Source: Agarophyton chilense (Eukaryota > Rhodophyta > Florideophyceae > Gracilariales > Gracilariaceae). From it: a stretch of DNA of 64,000 nt. Positions 40,102 through 51,983 of this stretch are shown piece by piece; positions within the stretch are counted from its first letter, which is position 1, and every line of letters starts with the position of its first letter. The notes beneath the pieces are model-generated. The model worked only from the letters and a program-made list of their open reading frames with translations. It made no database searches and was not told the origin of the DNA. The position numbers and the translations under genes were made by a program. The stretch covers positions 372,001 to 436,000 of the forward strand of contig JARGXX010000096.1 of assembly GCA_030374765.1 (NCBI GenBank). Reading direction: 5' to 3'.

Positions 40102-42268
40102 AGAATTCGAGCACCTCCGATGACACAATGCACGACCATCATGGTTTGCGTCGGACGCAAGAGCCTACCGTCAAGGGGTACAAAGATCTTGGATCCGAGG
40201 AAATACTGTGTCAATATGTCTCTTCATCACTGTTGGGCACCATGTCTGGTAAAGGTACTCGCGGTTCGAACTGCAGCCGTGGTATCTTGAAGCCTCTGCC
40301 TCACTTCCGCTCTCGGGGTTGTGGTCGTGGCCAGTCCGTTACCGCTCCGGTTTCTGCTTCATCCTCCATCCCTGATGGGGCATTTAAATTACCTCTTGGG
40401 GCCGGGCATTTTGATCCGTACTCGTTAAACGCCCCGCTTACAACACTCAAACCCTTTGGTCTGTTCTAGGAGGAGCTCAATGCGCTGCACTTGGAGGCCA
40501 CCTCCTCTTCTGTCCCGATTAACACCGCTGGGTTGGGTTCGCAGTTTCGGCATCCACCCTTCCTGGTCATGCCTCATGGAATTGTTAGGACAGCCACCGT
40601 CTTTGCGCTGTGCCATTAGCTCCACCGGTGCGATCAAGGGAGAAGCGTTCCCGTCCAGGGAGATAGGCTTGCTTTCCATCTAAAGTGTGAGCAGCACTCA
40701 CCGTTTCGGTTTTTCATTTCTAACACCACTCCGAGGGACTTATCATATCTACGGTGAAACGACGATTTTTTCTACTTCTGTAACCTTGTGGGATTATTGC
40801 ACCGTATCTATCCATGGAAGAAGTGGCTGAAGCCTGACCCGGTAGTGGTGATATTCAACACAGCCTTCCGTACCATTCACTGGTTGGAGCGTGACCGTTG
40901 GGGCGAGGGCGCTACCACCGAGATCCGAGTCCGCTGTCGAAACAGTCCCGTACGTACCATACATGGTTTCCATCGCACTGAGTTCCTCTTTCAAACGACG
41001 GAGAATCGTTGCAAATGGTATGTGACCCGTCCCGAAGGATGGGTGGGCTACAATGTAGCTCATAGGTTGTGCGTTACGACTCCTCCCGTGTTGGCGTACA
41101 TCTGCAGTAATTGCCACCGATACGAGGAGAACTATCATACCACTTGGTTTGTGGCTCTCGCATATTGGGCCGTTCTTGTTGTCCTACTAGCTTTCAAAGC
41201 ATCCCGTGATAGTATCATATGGTACAACCGTTGCTCCGACCATCATTTCATCAATTATATTTTCTCAGCTGTGGGTCGTATCTTCCGGCTTCGCAGCTCT
41301 ACAGTAGATCTCCTTCACCAGATCGGTGTGGATGAGATTCTCTTCGGTACCAAATGCTCCTTCACCCAGCTGGAGACACACCTGGAGGTGTCGCTGTCGA
41401 ATTTATGGAAGGATGACCAATGTTGGGAGGTTTCGGAGTTCGAGAACCTAGCCATCTCCAGAGAAGTGAATCGCGTAGTACCAGAAGAAGAACTCTCTGG
41501 TGGATACCCTCACCCTTTTACCCATAAAGTGGAGACTACGGAAGGTATTACCTCCGTCTTAATAACCCCCGCTCCTGCTATTTCGGCTGGATTTTTTTGT
41601 ATCCGCATTCCCCGCTCGGTACGTGCTACATCTCCTGGGCCTGCGAAATCCGTCAGGGTGAATGCTACTACAGCTGGCGGATGTTAGCTGGTTACGGCTC
41701 CTGCAATTAGTAGTAAGCTTATGAGGATCCATTGCGTGTTTGTGTCTCGTCTCAATCGTCCCAATTTGCGCTTCCTCCAGGAAGCTATCGCGCTCCTGGA
41801 GCAGTTCATTCTTTGTCATACAGAGTATATTTCCGGTATCATCCATGGGTTCCCTTCCGTAATCGGTTTCAGAGCAGGATATACCAAGCGGTCAGGCATC
41901 ACGTGGCCGATCTCAGCACCGTTGTCGATCGAGCGGACACTTCGATCGATCCCCTCATGGGCACCACTGCTGGTTCCTTGTTGGATTCCGTCAGTAATTA
42001 CCCTGTTGCTAACGTACCGATGCCGATTCCTGGCTCTTTGCCTTTCTCTAATCCTACTTTCTCCTCGAGTACCTCTTCGGGTCTGCCGCGGTTTCCTCCA
42101 ACTCCTCAGGGTTCTGCTCCAAATTGGTCTAGTGCGGGTTCACAGTCCTTCACTGCGAAGCTCCCTGGTACTGGTTCCGGGCCTTCTAGAAGACCTCCTA
42201 CCAATCATGGTGCGAAACCTTCCTGGAGGGGCCTTTGCAGGTTTCCGACATTGTGCAGCTTGCCATAA
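40102..42268 (+). pseudogene. diverged relative of the gypsy antisense ORF protein
   Basis: Plus-strand pieces with frame changes; the largest, 40788-41687, is 299 codons. It aligns with the antisense ORF protein: FRTIHWLERDRW with FDRLFWMSNRVYW; PPVLAYICSNC with PSVVAYHSSQL; AVLVVLLAFKASRD with GVMSLMAFLDTAK; VDLLHQIGVDEILFGTKCSF with IRFLRNLGIRNIVRGTQFDV. The nucleotide sequences are too different to be a recent copy. A Pro/Ser-rich C-terminal part follows (41940-42268), as in the other family. The stretch 40102-40787 supplies a candidate N-terminus (Gly/Arg/Ser-rich) in other frames. No LTRs or pol were identified around it. Confidence 0.6.
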
Positions 42269-45026
42269 GCTTATGAACTCTTCTTGACTGTACTTTTTTT
42301 TTCTTCGAACCGATCAATCGCACAGCCAATGTCTCCCCTCACACACGTTAGCGAACTGCACCAGTGTAGGTCCTTATCCATCGCTTTGTGGGAGTTCGTT
42401 GCCCCTGCACCAGTACCGTAGTCGGATGTTGCGTGGTACATGATGAGGAGGTTCCGATATGTCATCTCCAGTTCCATAGCCATACAAGAGGACGAAGTAA
42501 CGAAGACCTGCTGGTATTTGTTTGTGATCTACAATGCTGTCGATCGCGCATTCGGAGGTCGGGACCTCAGGCTGCTCGCCTAATTGAGATGCGGAGCCCT
42601 GCTCTTGGGCTTCACTTGATGAAATCGACTCTGGTTCTGGGAGTCTCGTGCCAACTGTTTGGTGCGCTGTACCTACAAGTTTACATTACGGTAGTTGGTG
42701 ATGTATTGGAGAAGGTAGTGGGGCAATTTGAGCTGCTCCAGTCGCTGATCCAGATGGTGGTTCAGGTTGAGCTTTGATGCCCTCAGAGCCGCCCCTAGAA
42801 GCACTGGGCGCCGTATCACCTCTTTGATAAGGCAATATTGAGACCCAAACCACCAATTCGTTGTTTTCGAGTCCATCCATTCGAACCGTCACGGTGTACT
42901 TACTCGCTGAGGTTCCCACATATGGTTCTTTTGACTTGAGTAGTTGCTTCAAATTGATGTCAGCATCAATACGAATATCGTCTTTTTCCGCGGATGTTGC
43001 AACCGACCTTGATGCTTTTATAACAGTATCCACACATTTTCCTGCGAACCACGACCCGAAGACACACAGTGATGTCGTCAGAGTATAAGAAGTTGTCTCG
43101 TAACCTTTATTGAATCTTGGTGGTATTGAAGTGCGCTGGAGAAAATTGAAAGCTCGTTCATATTCGCCACCGTAGTTGATAAAAGTGTTTCGAAAGAGAC
43201 TCTGGCTGTGCCTTTTTACGCATAATTCAATATTTTAGTTGAGAAATTGAAACGTCAGTAAGAGCGGATTTCCAGCAATGTTGTTGCACTGCTGCGACTG
43301 ACGGTGCATGGTGCCCCCTGTAAGGCACTGTTGCTATTGACAGTAGGCAGGGAGCTCCTATTACTACGATAGTTGCCCCGGAGACTTTCTAATATAATAT
43401 TTTGTAAGTATATCGTCTGGACTCCCTATTTGTACGACTAAGAGTTCGACCGTCTATATAAACCGCCCGAAATACTATAGCTGAGAAAATTCTGGGCAGA
43501 AATCTTCCCCCTAGACGACTCCTTCCCAATCTTAACTTGAAAACCGAGTCTTGCTTCCCTCTGTCGTCTCAACCTCATATATCTATAATTTACCCCTTAA
43601 GGCTGTGCGGTCTCCCGCCTATCTTTTGCACACATCCGTGAAGCATTGCACTTCGTTGGGCTCGTTCATGCTCCAGCTTGTGACTGAGCCCCTTTTCTAC
43701 GGTACTAGGCCTAGGACTTTTGTCCTTCGGTTGGCTCTGTTCATTGTCGTTGCTCCCTTCACGCCTTTACATTTTATAGCCCGGAGTTGCAAGTTCGGGT
43801 GGGTGTTCTATTTTGCTACGTCAGTCTACTTTTCTACGCGGACGTGGGCTGTCCTTTAATTTTTGTTTCTTTCTACGGACTACCGTTCTGCTCTAGTCTG
43901 TGGTGCCCATGTGGACTGCTACTTGCGTGAGTTTTTCTTCCGCTTTTGTCCTCCTAGGGTTTGTAACCACCCGCGTCGTGACCCTTTGCCGTCATGGCGT
44001 CCACAGTAGTGTCCTTTCCGAAAAACGCAGATCGCCGCAAAACGGGGGGTGTGTGGTGCTTGCTGCACTTTTGAATATTTGCTGAGTGCACAGAAATGGA
44101 ATAACTGGTCACTGTGCACTCAAGCCTGATAATCCGCGCATAATAGATCGTTTTGGGGACATAATAACGAAGAGTTCTCGATGGTAGCTTTTTCTGCCGG
44201 TTTCGCTCACCTGCGGCTGCTTTGCACATTACGCGAACCCAGGAAAGCGCTCTGTATTTATCTGGTCTTCTTTTTTTTTCTACTTGGTTCGTACGATCCC
44301 GGCAGAATAGAGAAGGCAGGTCTAAAAATCGAATTAAGCACGTATGTAGGGGTTCAAAATTGGTCCAAACTCATCCCAGAATTACATTGCTGACGACCCC
44401 CGTCAATACCGATTCCCCATCCTACCCCGGTTATCTCCCCTGTTCGTAAAGTATTTCCCTCCTTTGCAGCTCAAAACCATTTCTACCACTATCGTCACGC
44501 GCGTCTGCTGGCAAGACGAAGCTGCCCATCGGGCTGCGCTAGTTGCATCCGTTCCTTGAGGCTTACAACGCCAAGAAAAAGCCAAACTACATTGCTACAC
44601 GGAAACTATCCGTCTTGGCAGCAAAATGAGTGCCGAAGGTCACTCTTGCACTTCCGGAACATGTAGAAAAGAGAAACAGGAGCCTGCGCCGTATCGACAT
44701 GTATTAGCGATGGAATGGCTGCGTCGCAATTCTGTGAACCTTTGAACGACAGAATTACCCAACACTTCCTCAGATGTAGTTCTGGACATTTAAAATTTGA
44801 AATATATGGCAGTATTCGATATATAATCCGATCCACACTGAGCCTATCATAACGAAATTGTCTTGTAACAGGGGGATGGTATTTCTATCCCTTTCGACTA
44901 CAAGATCCTCGATTCGTTTCGATGCCTTCTGATGCTAGTTATCAACACCCCACATCCACTATTTACATTATCGTCGAGTTCAGATCGAAACAAAGCTCTC
45001 GGAATCGTCTTTATTGTCCTCTGTAC
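42269..45026. other. region of unknown content with a TATA-bearing promoter-like segment
   Basis: Minus-strand frame 43033-42686 and plus-strand frame 43551-43859 show no recognisable family. TATATAAA at 43455-43462 precedes a pyrimidine-rich leader, and the pyrimidine-rich plus-strand sequence resembles the leader before 40102. It is probably transposon-derived. Confidence 0.35.
43455..43462 (+). promoter_or_regulatory. candidate TATA box
   Basis: TATATAAA followed by a CT-rich leader. It may be the core promoter of an LTR or of a transposon ORF; no transcript evidence is available. Confidence 0.3.
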
Positions 45027-45473
45027 TGTGAAAGAGCAAACGATAACGGTTGATCCCTGTAAGCCGCCGGGCCCTGAGGGATGTTACAAACGCCACGTGG
45101 GCTAGCCGACCTCAGCTGGGCTAGTGTAGATTATTAATTTGTTTTAATTAGTGTAATATATTAGCATTACAGTGTCGGAGAGATCCAAGCGCCTCGCCAT
45201 TACTATTTACTTGGCTCGAGTGACGCTTCTCCCTTAGAGTACGGTAAGCACCGTTCGGATACTAAATTCCCCCCTTTGGTACATTAGTTCCACCAATTGG
45301 TCTTCAAGCCATCGGTTCCGTAGCTCCAACTTGTAGGAATACGCAGCAAACGCCAGCCTATTGCACCAAGTACTCTAGGAGTGCCGCCGTCAAGGATTCA
45401 AACCTTAGGACCCGCTCTACCACGCTACCACCGGTCGAGACCAGTACGCTAACCCAACAGTCATTGCGATACA
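45027..45473 (+). repeat. gypsy-family LTR E (5' LTR of copy 3)
   Basis: 447 bp, TGTGAAAGAG...GCGATACA. Contains the antisense tRNA-like module at about 45380-45440. The sequence that follows (ttcggttgtcccgactta) does not start with TGG, so no ordinary tRNA primer-binding site is visible. Confidence 0.88.
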
Positions 45474-45537
45474 TTCGGTTGTCCCGACTTAGAAAATACC
45501 TTTGGAATAATTGAACGGACCACTGGAACGAAGAATT

Positions 45538-47463
45538 ATGGGGATTCTAAGCTTTGGTTTAATTCCTCAACGGACCAGAAATACAGTAGCAACCGCCATT
45601 ACAGACGCAGGAAACACACCCAACCGACCAGACCATAGGACTCCTATGGCAGGAACACCTGCCACTGCAACGTCGAAGATGTCGCCCGAATTTCAGGTTG
45701 ATAATGATAGTGACTACAGGAGCACGAAAAGCCAGCCGCAAGGAGTACTGACTCCCCTGGACGACCCTGAACGGATTCACCGAGAACTCACGGCAGCAGC
45801 GCGTTTACGAGAACGCCTCACTAGGGCCACCTCTATGCCAGGAACACCACAAGGAGAACCCCGTAAAATCGAAGGAATTAGAGAGAACACTCCCGCCGGG
45901 CTTGTACACCTTCTCTGGCGTTGTCTTCGTGAGCTCTGCTCAGCCCACGTAGATTCTATTGTAGACATGCGACTCGCTACGGCGATCACTGACCATACCG
46001 ATCACCTCGTTACGCGAATCGCCCCCAAGGTCATGGAGTCGAGTAATTCTTAGACTCCCTCCTTCAGGTCGTTCAAGGAGCAGTCACCAGCCAGTCAGGC
46101 AATACGGTCCTTAGGACCACTCTACAAATCAACCATCCGGCTTCCATATGGCAACCCCCTACCGAATCCCGAGGAGTGCTGGTTTTTGGCGCCCCTTGCC
46201 AGGAACAGGTTCAAGAAAATCCAATTGAAGGACGATCTAGGAGCAGAAGAGAGGCTCCGCGTCTAGATGAGAGACAGACTGCCCTTCCCAAAGGATAATA
46301 TGAGGTACAAGTACCTCGGAGTTCCATCAGATCTGATAGAGAGGTCGATCCGTTAGGTCCTATTCCGCTGGAAAGAAAAGAAGTAACCGCAGGAGAAAAA
46401 GAACAGGAGAAGCAAAAGAAAAGATCGTTCGGACACGAGTGATATCGATTCGGTCTCGTCCGAAACGACCGACTCGGAAGTGTATAAGGCTGCCGTTCGA
46501 GGCCTCAAACCACTGATAACCACAAACCAACTTTTCCTTAAGGTTTTAGACTATCGGAACTACCGGCTGGTAGATATGTCCCCGAAATATTCTGGTTCCG
46601 TTGCTCGAAGCGTCGCAAAATGGGCCAAACGGATGCAACTAAACATTACGGACAGGTTCTCGGGTTTCGATCCCATTGCTGTCCTTAGGTTTCTCAGTTT
46701 GTTCCGTCCGGCCTGTGATCAGAACGGTGTCCACGAGGGCGCAGCTCTGTACCTTTTCCAATTCTTCTTTACAGGACAGGCGCGTGGTCGAGTGCTTTCG
46801 AAGATATCTGGCACAACTGACCTCGTCGATGCTAAAGACCGTGAGCTCCTCAGGTCATACCCTCAGGTTATTCATTACCTCTTGGAAACTTGCGCCAAGG
46901 ATGACGTTATAATGGTTGTCCACCAGGTAGTAATCTCCTTCAGGATGAGCTCCAACATGAATGAATCGGCTTTCGCCAACGACCTATGGAAGAAGGCTAA
47001 CCGTTGTGGAAACGTGTTCTCCGAAGGATGGCTTAAACGTAACTTCATCACAGGATTACTCCCTCCCATTTGGACATATGTACTTAATTACCACATGGAA
47101 AACCCACAGCACTCCTTCCAAAGGCTCGTTGCTTATGCCGAGGGTTATGGAAAAACCTACAGGACTTCCAGGCGGAGTGCTGACATATCCAGAGGATACG
47201 AAACTCCATTGCGTGAACGCAATCAAGTCCATTTGGTTAGCTGCACGGAATCGGACATGGATTCATCACTCCATGATGCCGACTCGGGAGATGTCCTCAC
47301 GATCAATTTCAGTGCTTCCCCGTCCATGCCCCCATCATATACCTCCCAGGGAACTACAGCGACCATTGGACCACCCACGCCCAAGTATTCTTCCCTTCCG
47401 CCCCGCAAGGACGTTTTTGTTCGCTCCCCAAGGGCCTTCTTTCTCTGCCTGTCACTTACTTAA
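45538..47463 (+). pseudogene. gag remnant of gypsy copy 3
   Basis: The N-terminal part starts MGILSFGLIPQRTRN at 45538 and stops at 46053. The frame then degenerates until a capsid-like stretch (46480-47463): VARSVAKWAKRMQLNITDRF, GAALYLFQFFFTGQARG, FANDLWKKANRCGNVF, LKRNFITGLLPPIWTYV and HSFQRLVAYAEGYG. This is the helical gag pattern of Ty3/gypsy elements. A Pro/Ser-rich tail follows. No intact CCHC knuckle was found, although a short Cys-rich stretch occurs near 47620-47680. Confidence 0.7.
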
Positions 47464-47783
47464 CCTTGTGACTGTATGAAATATTTGCCTAAGGACGCAC
47501 GAAAACCCCTCCTATCCCTAAGAGAAGAGAAGTACCAGGTGCGGAGATCCGAAGGAATGTAGAACAGGGCACAGCCACGAACCATGGGGAACCCTGGAAG
47601 CTCACGCGATGCCACGCCTCTGTACATTCTGATCAAAGTCCCACAGTTCCACTCCATTGTAGATCCTGCGGACGGCCCCGTGGAAGAACCCTATTCTTAG
47701 GAAGAAACGGAAACCCCATCGGAAAACTCCTAGGAGGACGACTCGAGGCAAATCCTCCCTCTTTAAGCCCCTGCCTCAACCAA

Positions 47784-50700
47784 TTGGACAGTCATGAGCC
47801 AAAGAGCTCCTCACCTCTCAACACAAACCACCCACAATGGACCATTCAGGAAGAACCACAATTGGAACACAGAATCGACCGCGTCTGTATCCTCAGGAAA
47901 GAGAACTATAAAGTTCGAGTTACCGTAGGACTTCGTTCCAACAACTCTCGAGTGACCACAGATGTATTGGACACTGGCGCTGGTCCCAACTTGGTCCATC
48001 CTAAGCTGCTCCCACTGGGTTGGCAAGATTTCGATCAGGCAAGGAAGACCCCAAGGATTACCGATGTGTCTGGTAGACCAATGGACATTAAAGAGATAGT
48101 ACCACTTTACCTCCAGGCAGGACAATCCTAAGTCCGCACGTGGTTCCTTGTATCTCCTAACTTAGGCGCTAAAGCAATCCTATGGACCTTTTTTATCGAC
48201 AGATACATTAAGGCTATTTATCCAGGCCTTAGGAAAGTCGCGTTTTACCGCGCACATTCCATCTCCATAACTGGTTCAATCGCAGGGCCAGAAGCTAACC
48301 GCAAACGGGCGGTTGTTTCCGAAAACACGAAGTCCAATATGGTTCGCGTGTCAAAGGCCATAACGATACCGCCGATGACCCAAATCGCTGTATCGGTCCA
48401 TTCTCAGTCCTCAGGTCTCGTTTCGATTCAGAACCACCCGAAAACGGTTCTGAAGCACCTTACCTAGATGGCTAATGGAGTATTGGACATCCACCCAAAC
48501 AGGTCCTTCTTGGTCACAATCAGCAACTTCCGAGATAAACCCGTACGGTTACCTAATGGTACATTGATTGGTATCCCTCTACCCACGCCCGTGGCCATTA
48601 CGGAGGCCTAAATGGATAATCTTGCGACGCCAACCCCCGACGAGGACTTCAACTCTTGGGAAAAAGCAGTTGCAATCGGCGCAGAATTCGAATCCTATAG
48701 GCCCCAGGGACTTAATCTTCTCACGGAATATCAGGCGAATTGGTCAGGTAGATTGGGTAAAATCAGAGCCATTACACACTGCACTAACCTTCAGAATGAT
48801 GCTAGACCACAGATCCAGCACCCATACAGTACCGGCCTTAAAGGTAGGGAAATTGTCGCCGACCAGATAGACAAGATGCGCAAAGCTCAAATCATAAAGC
48901 CGGCGCCTCTAAACCAATCCGAATGGGCAAGTCCCCTTGTCTTCGTGGCGAAGAAAGACGGCTCCGTCGGGTTCTGTGTGGACTACAAGAAGCTGAACGC
49001 AGTAACCAAGAGGGTCTCATACCCGAGTCCCCTCATGGACGACTGTCTGGAATCATTAGGCGAAGCTGTCGTATTTACCACACTGGACGCTAACTCCGAT
49101 TACTGGCAAATCGCTTCGGCCGAAGATGCAAGAGCGCTGACAACCTTTACAACCCATGAAAATCTGTTCAGATTTACTCGAATGCCCTTTGGTTTGTCAA
49201 CAGGTAATGAAAATTATACTGCCCAGAGTGAAATGGAAGTTCGCCCTGGCCTATTTGGATGACGTTATAATATTCTCACGGACCGTAAAAGAACACCTTT
49301 GCCACGTGAAGAAGGTGCTAACAATCCTACAGGACTCTGGAGTAACACTGAAACTCCGCAAATGCGCCTTCTTCCAGGCCTCATTGAACTATCTCGGTCA
49401 CGTCGTCCTCCCAGGAAAGCCAAAGGTGGCCACACGGACCACAAATGCGATTCGTCAGGCTAAACCTCCTAGAATGCACACGGAACCACGATCCTTCGTG
49501 GGCTTGTGCAATTGTTATCGACGGTTTGTCCAAGGGTTTACTAAAATATCGGCCCCTCTCAACGCGATGCTGAAGAAGAGAACACCTTCGGAGTTCGAAG
49601 CCCTTACTGACGACCACTACGAGGCATTTCAGACCCTCAAGGACAAATTGCTGAAACCACCTATATTTGCTTTACCAAAAAACCAATAGGCCCTTTGTCC
49701 TGGATACTGGCGCCTCTGATGTCCAAGTGGCATATGCACTTCTACAGGAACAGGAGTCATCGAAGGACTATCGACCAATAAGATACTGGAGCAGAACGCT
49801 CACCAGTGCGGAGCGAAACTACAGTACTACTGAAAAGAAATGTCTAGCCAGCGTATGGTACGTATTGAGACTCCGTCCATACCTCGAGGTAACTAGGTTT
49901 ACAATTACGACAGACCACGATTCACTCCGCTGGTTACTCAATATGACCGATGTATCAAGTCGCCTCGCTCAGTGGCGCCTCAGGCTGTCCGAATATGACA
50001 ACGAGATAGCCTATTCTCCGGGCATCAAGCACCAGGCAGCAGATGCCCTGTCATGGATCATAACTGACGGAACTGATGACCCTCCATTGGACGACCTAAT
50101 TCCTACCCCCTTTACAGACGATGAAGCTCAGGACTATACGGAAACGGATGTCCTTATGGGTAAGGTGCAATCGGAGGATCCTGAAGTGAAGGAGAACGAA
50201 GTATACCTATTGAACTGGGAGACAATACCGGCCAATTCGACACCACTTCAGGTTACCGCGATAGCCCCGGAGGAGAAAGTGCTCCTCCCTATAACTGTTG
50301 AGGAACTACTACAGGCGCGGGTCGAATACGAATACTGCAAGGAAACAGCCCAATTGGTAAGAACCCCTGGATGCCTATTTGACTGCGACCGATTTGGACT
50401 ACTATGTCACCGCTCACCGCCGCATGGCGCACCCCAACGGGTAGTACCAACTTCGATAAAGGCGCGATTCCTATACCTCGCCCATTTTCCTCGCTTGACT
50501 GGTCACTCTGGATGCCAATGAATGTACCAGACCCTAAGGAAGTTCTTCTACTGGCCACTAATGGCTCAGGACCTGTGGAAAACCGCACGGAACTGTACTT
50601 CGTGCGCACAAATCCAAGGGTCTCGCGCCAACCTTGAGGACAAATTGAAGCTCTTTCCCACTGCAGGTCTGATGGAATTTGTCGCAATGGATTTACTTGG

Positions 50701-51810
50701 GCCTCTGCCTAAGTCGCCTCATGGGAAATGGTTTGTTTTGGTTATTACCGATAGGTTTACCAAACACAACCAAACCCTACCCCTAGGGAAGACAAAGGCC
50801 ACGGATGTCGCCACAGACTTCTTGTCCCACTGGGTATATCCATATGGTATGCAACTTTACCTCGTTACGGATAACCGCAGCCAGTTTGTATCCAAATTCT
50901 TCGTACAAGTTTGTGCTACCTAAGGTATAAAACATGTAGCCACCATGTTGTACCACCCGCAAACCATTGGACAAGCCAAACGCTTCCACCGCACCCTTCT
51001 GGACCTTGGAACACTACGTATCGGAGCATCAATTGGACTGGGACGGCTACGTCGAGCCACTGGTTTATGCCTACAACACGCAGATGCACTCTTCCACGGG
51101 GACCACGCCTTTCGACTTAAAGCTAACGAGAGCGTTACCGCCGATAGCTGTGTACCTTTAGGAGTCTATCATACCCCAGGACATAAACGAAGGGATGAGT
51201 CATACCCAGGCAAGGCCCTACTCGCGCCGACGAATCGACCGCATTACCCAATCGGCCAGAGCTGTACTAACCAATGTCCAACGGCGCTACAAGGCCAATT
51301 TCGATAAGGCTGTTTTTAACACACCGACCTTTGGGAATGGAGAATTTGTTTACCTGGACCGGTCACAGAAGGACAGTAGGACCTCGATGACACTACGCGA
51401 AAGCTCTTACCCCGCTCTACGGGACCATTCAAAGTCTTTAAGGTCAATCAAAACCCCATTACGATCCTAATTGACTGGACCACACTCTCCTGCCGGAGAA
51501 TGAATACCAACCGGAGTATGTGATCGAGCGCATTATCTCCGCCAGTCGGGGAGAAGGGGGAACGATGCTGTACCGCGTCCGTTGGTTCGGCTACACACCT
51601 GACGAAGACCCTTGGCATGAGTTTCAAACTATTCCGGCTAATTTTATCGCCCGCTATTGGCGCAGAATCGGCCGCACGGAGCGCAGCCTTCAGGAGGGGG
51701 CAACCTTTGGTCCGAATAATCCCAAAACGCCTCCCAAACCGCCTCCCGACCCGACGGTTCGCCGTAGCACAACGGTTCGTCATAGCTCCCACATAAGAGA
51801 ACAATTTTAG
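47784..51810 (+). pseudogene. pol remnant of gypsy copy 3: protease, RT, RNase H, integrase, chromodomain
   Basis: Protease: VLDTGAGPNLVHP at about 47970. Reverse transcriptase: EWASPLVFVAKKDGSVGFCV, VVFTTLDANSDYWQI, FRFTRMPFGLS, a frameshift near 49200, then LAYLDDVIIFS with the catalytic YxDD, and SFVGLCNCYRRFVQGF. RNase H: LTSAERNYSTTEKKCLASVW, TDHDSLRWLL and the final ADALS, with the first Asp in VLDTGAS. Integrase: HFPRLTGHSG...CTSC zinc finger interrupted by TGA at 50519-50521, AMDLLGPLPKS, LVTDNRSQF, then IGQAKRFHRT, where the catalytic Glu is Lys. Chromodomain: PEYVIERIISASRGEGG with YRVRWFGYTPDEDPWHEFQT at 51500-51665. The gene is broken by several stops and frame changes. Confidence 0.85.
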
Positions 51811-51983
51811 TTCTTCGACGACTCCTGAGGAAGACCTGAAACGCTTTCATTATTGGACGACGTCCCGGGGCACGCACGTTTGAGATACAAGAACGACCTT
51901 GGGAAAGCAAAAGCATTAATTTATTTGTCTAACTAGCAGAGTTATAACAGCCCTCACCATGACCTCAAGGTTCGCCGAAGCGC

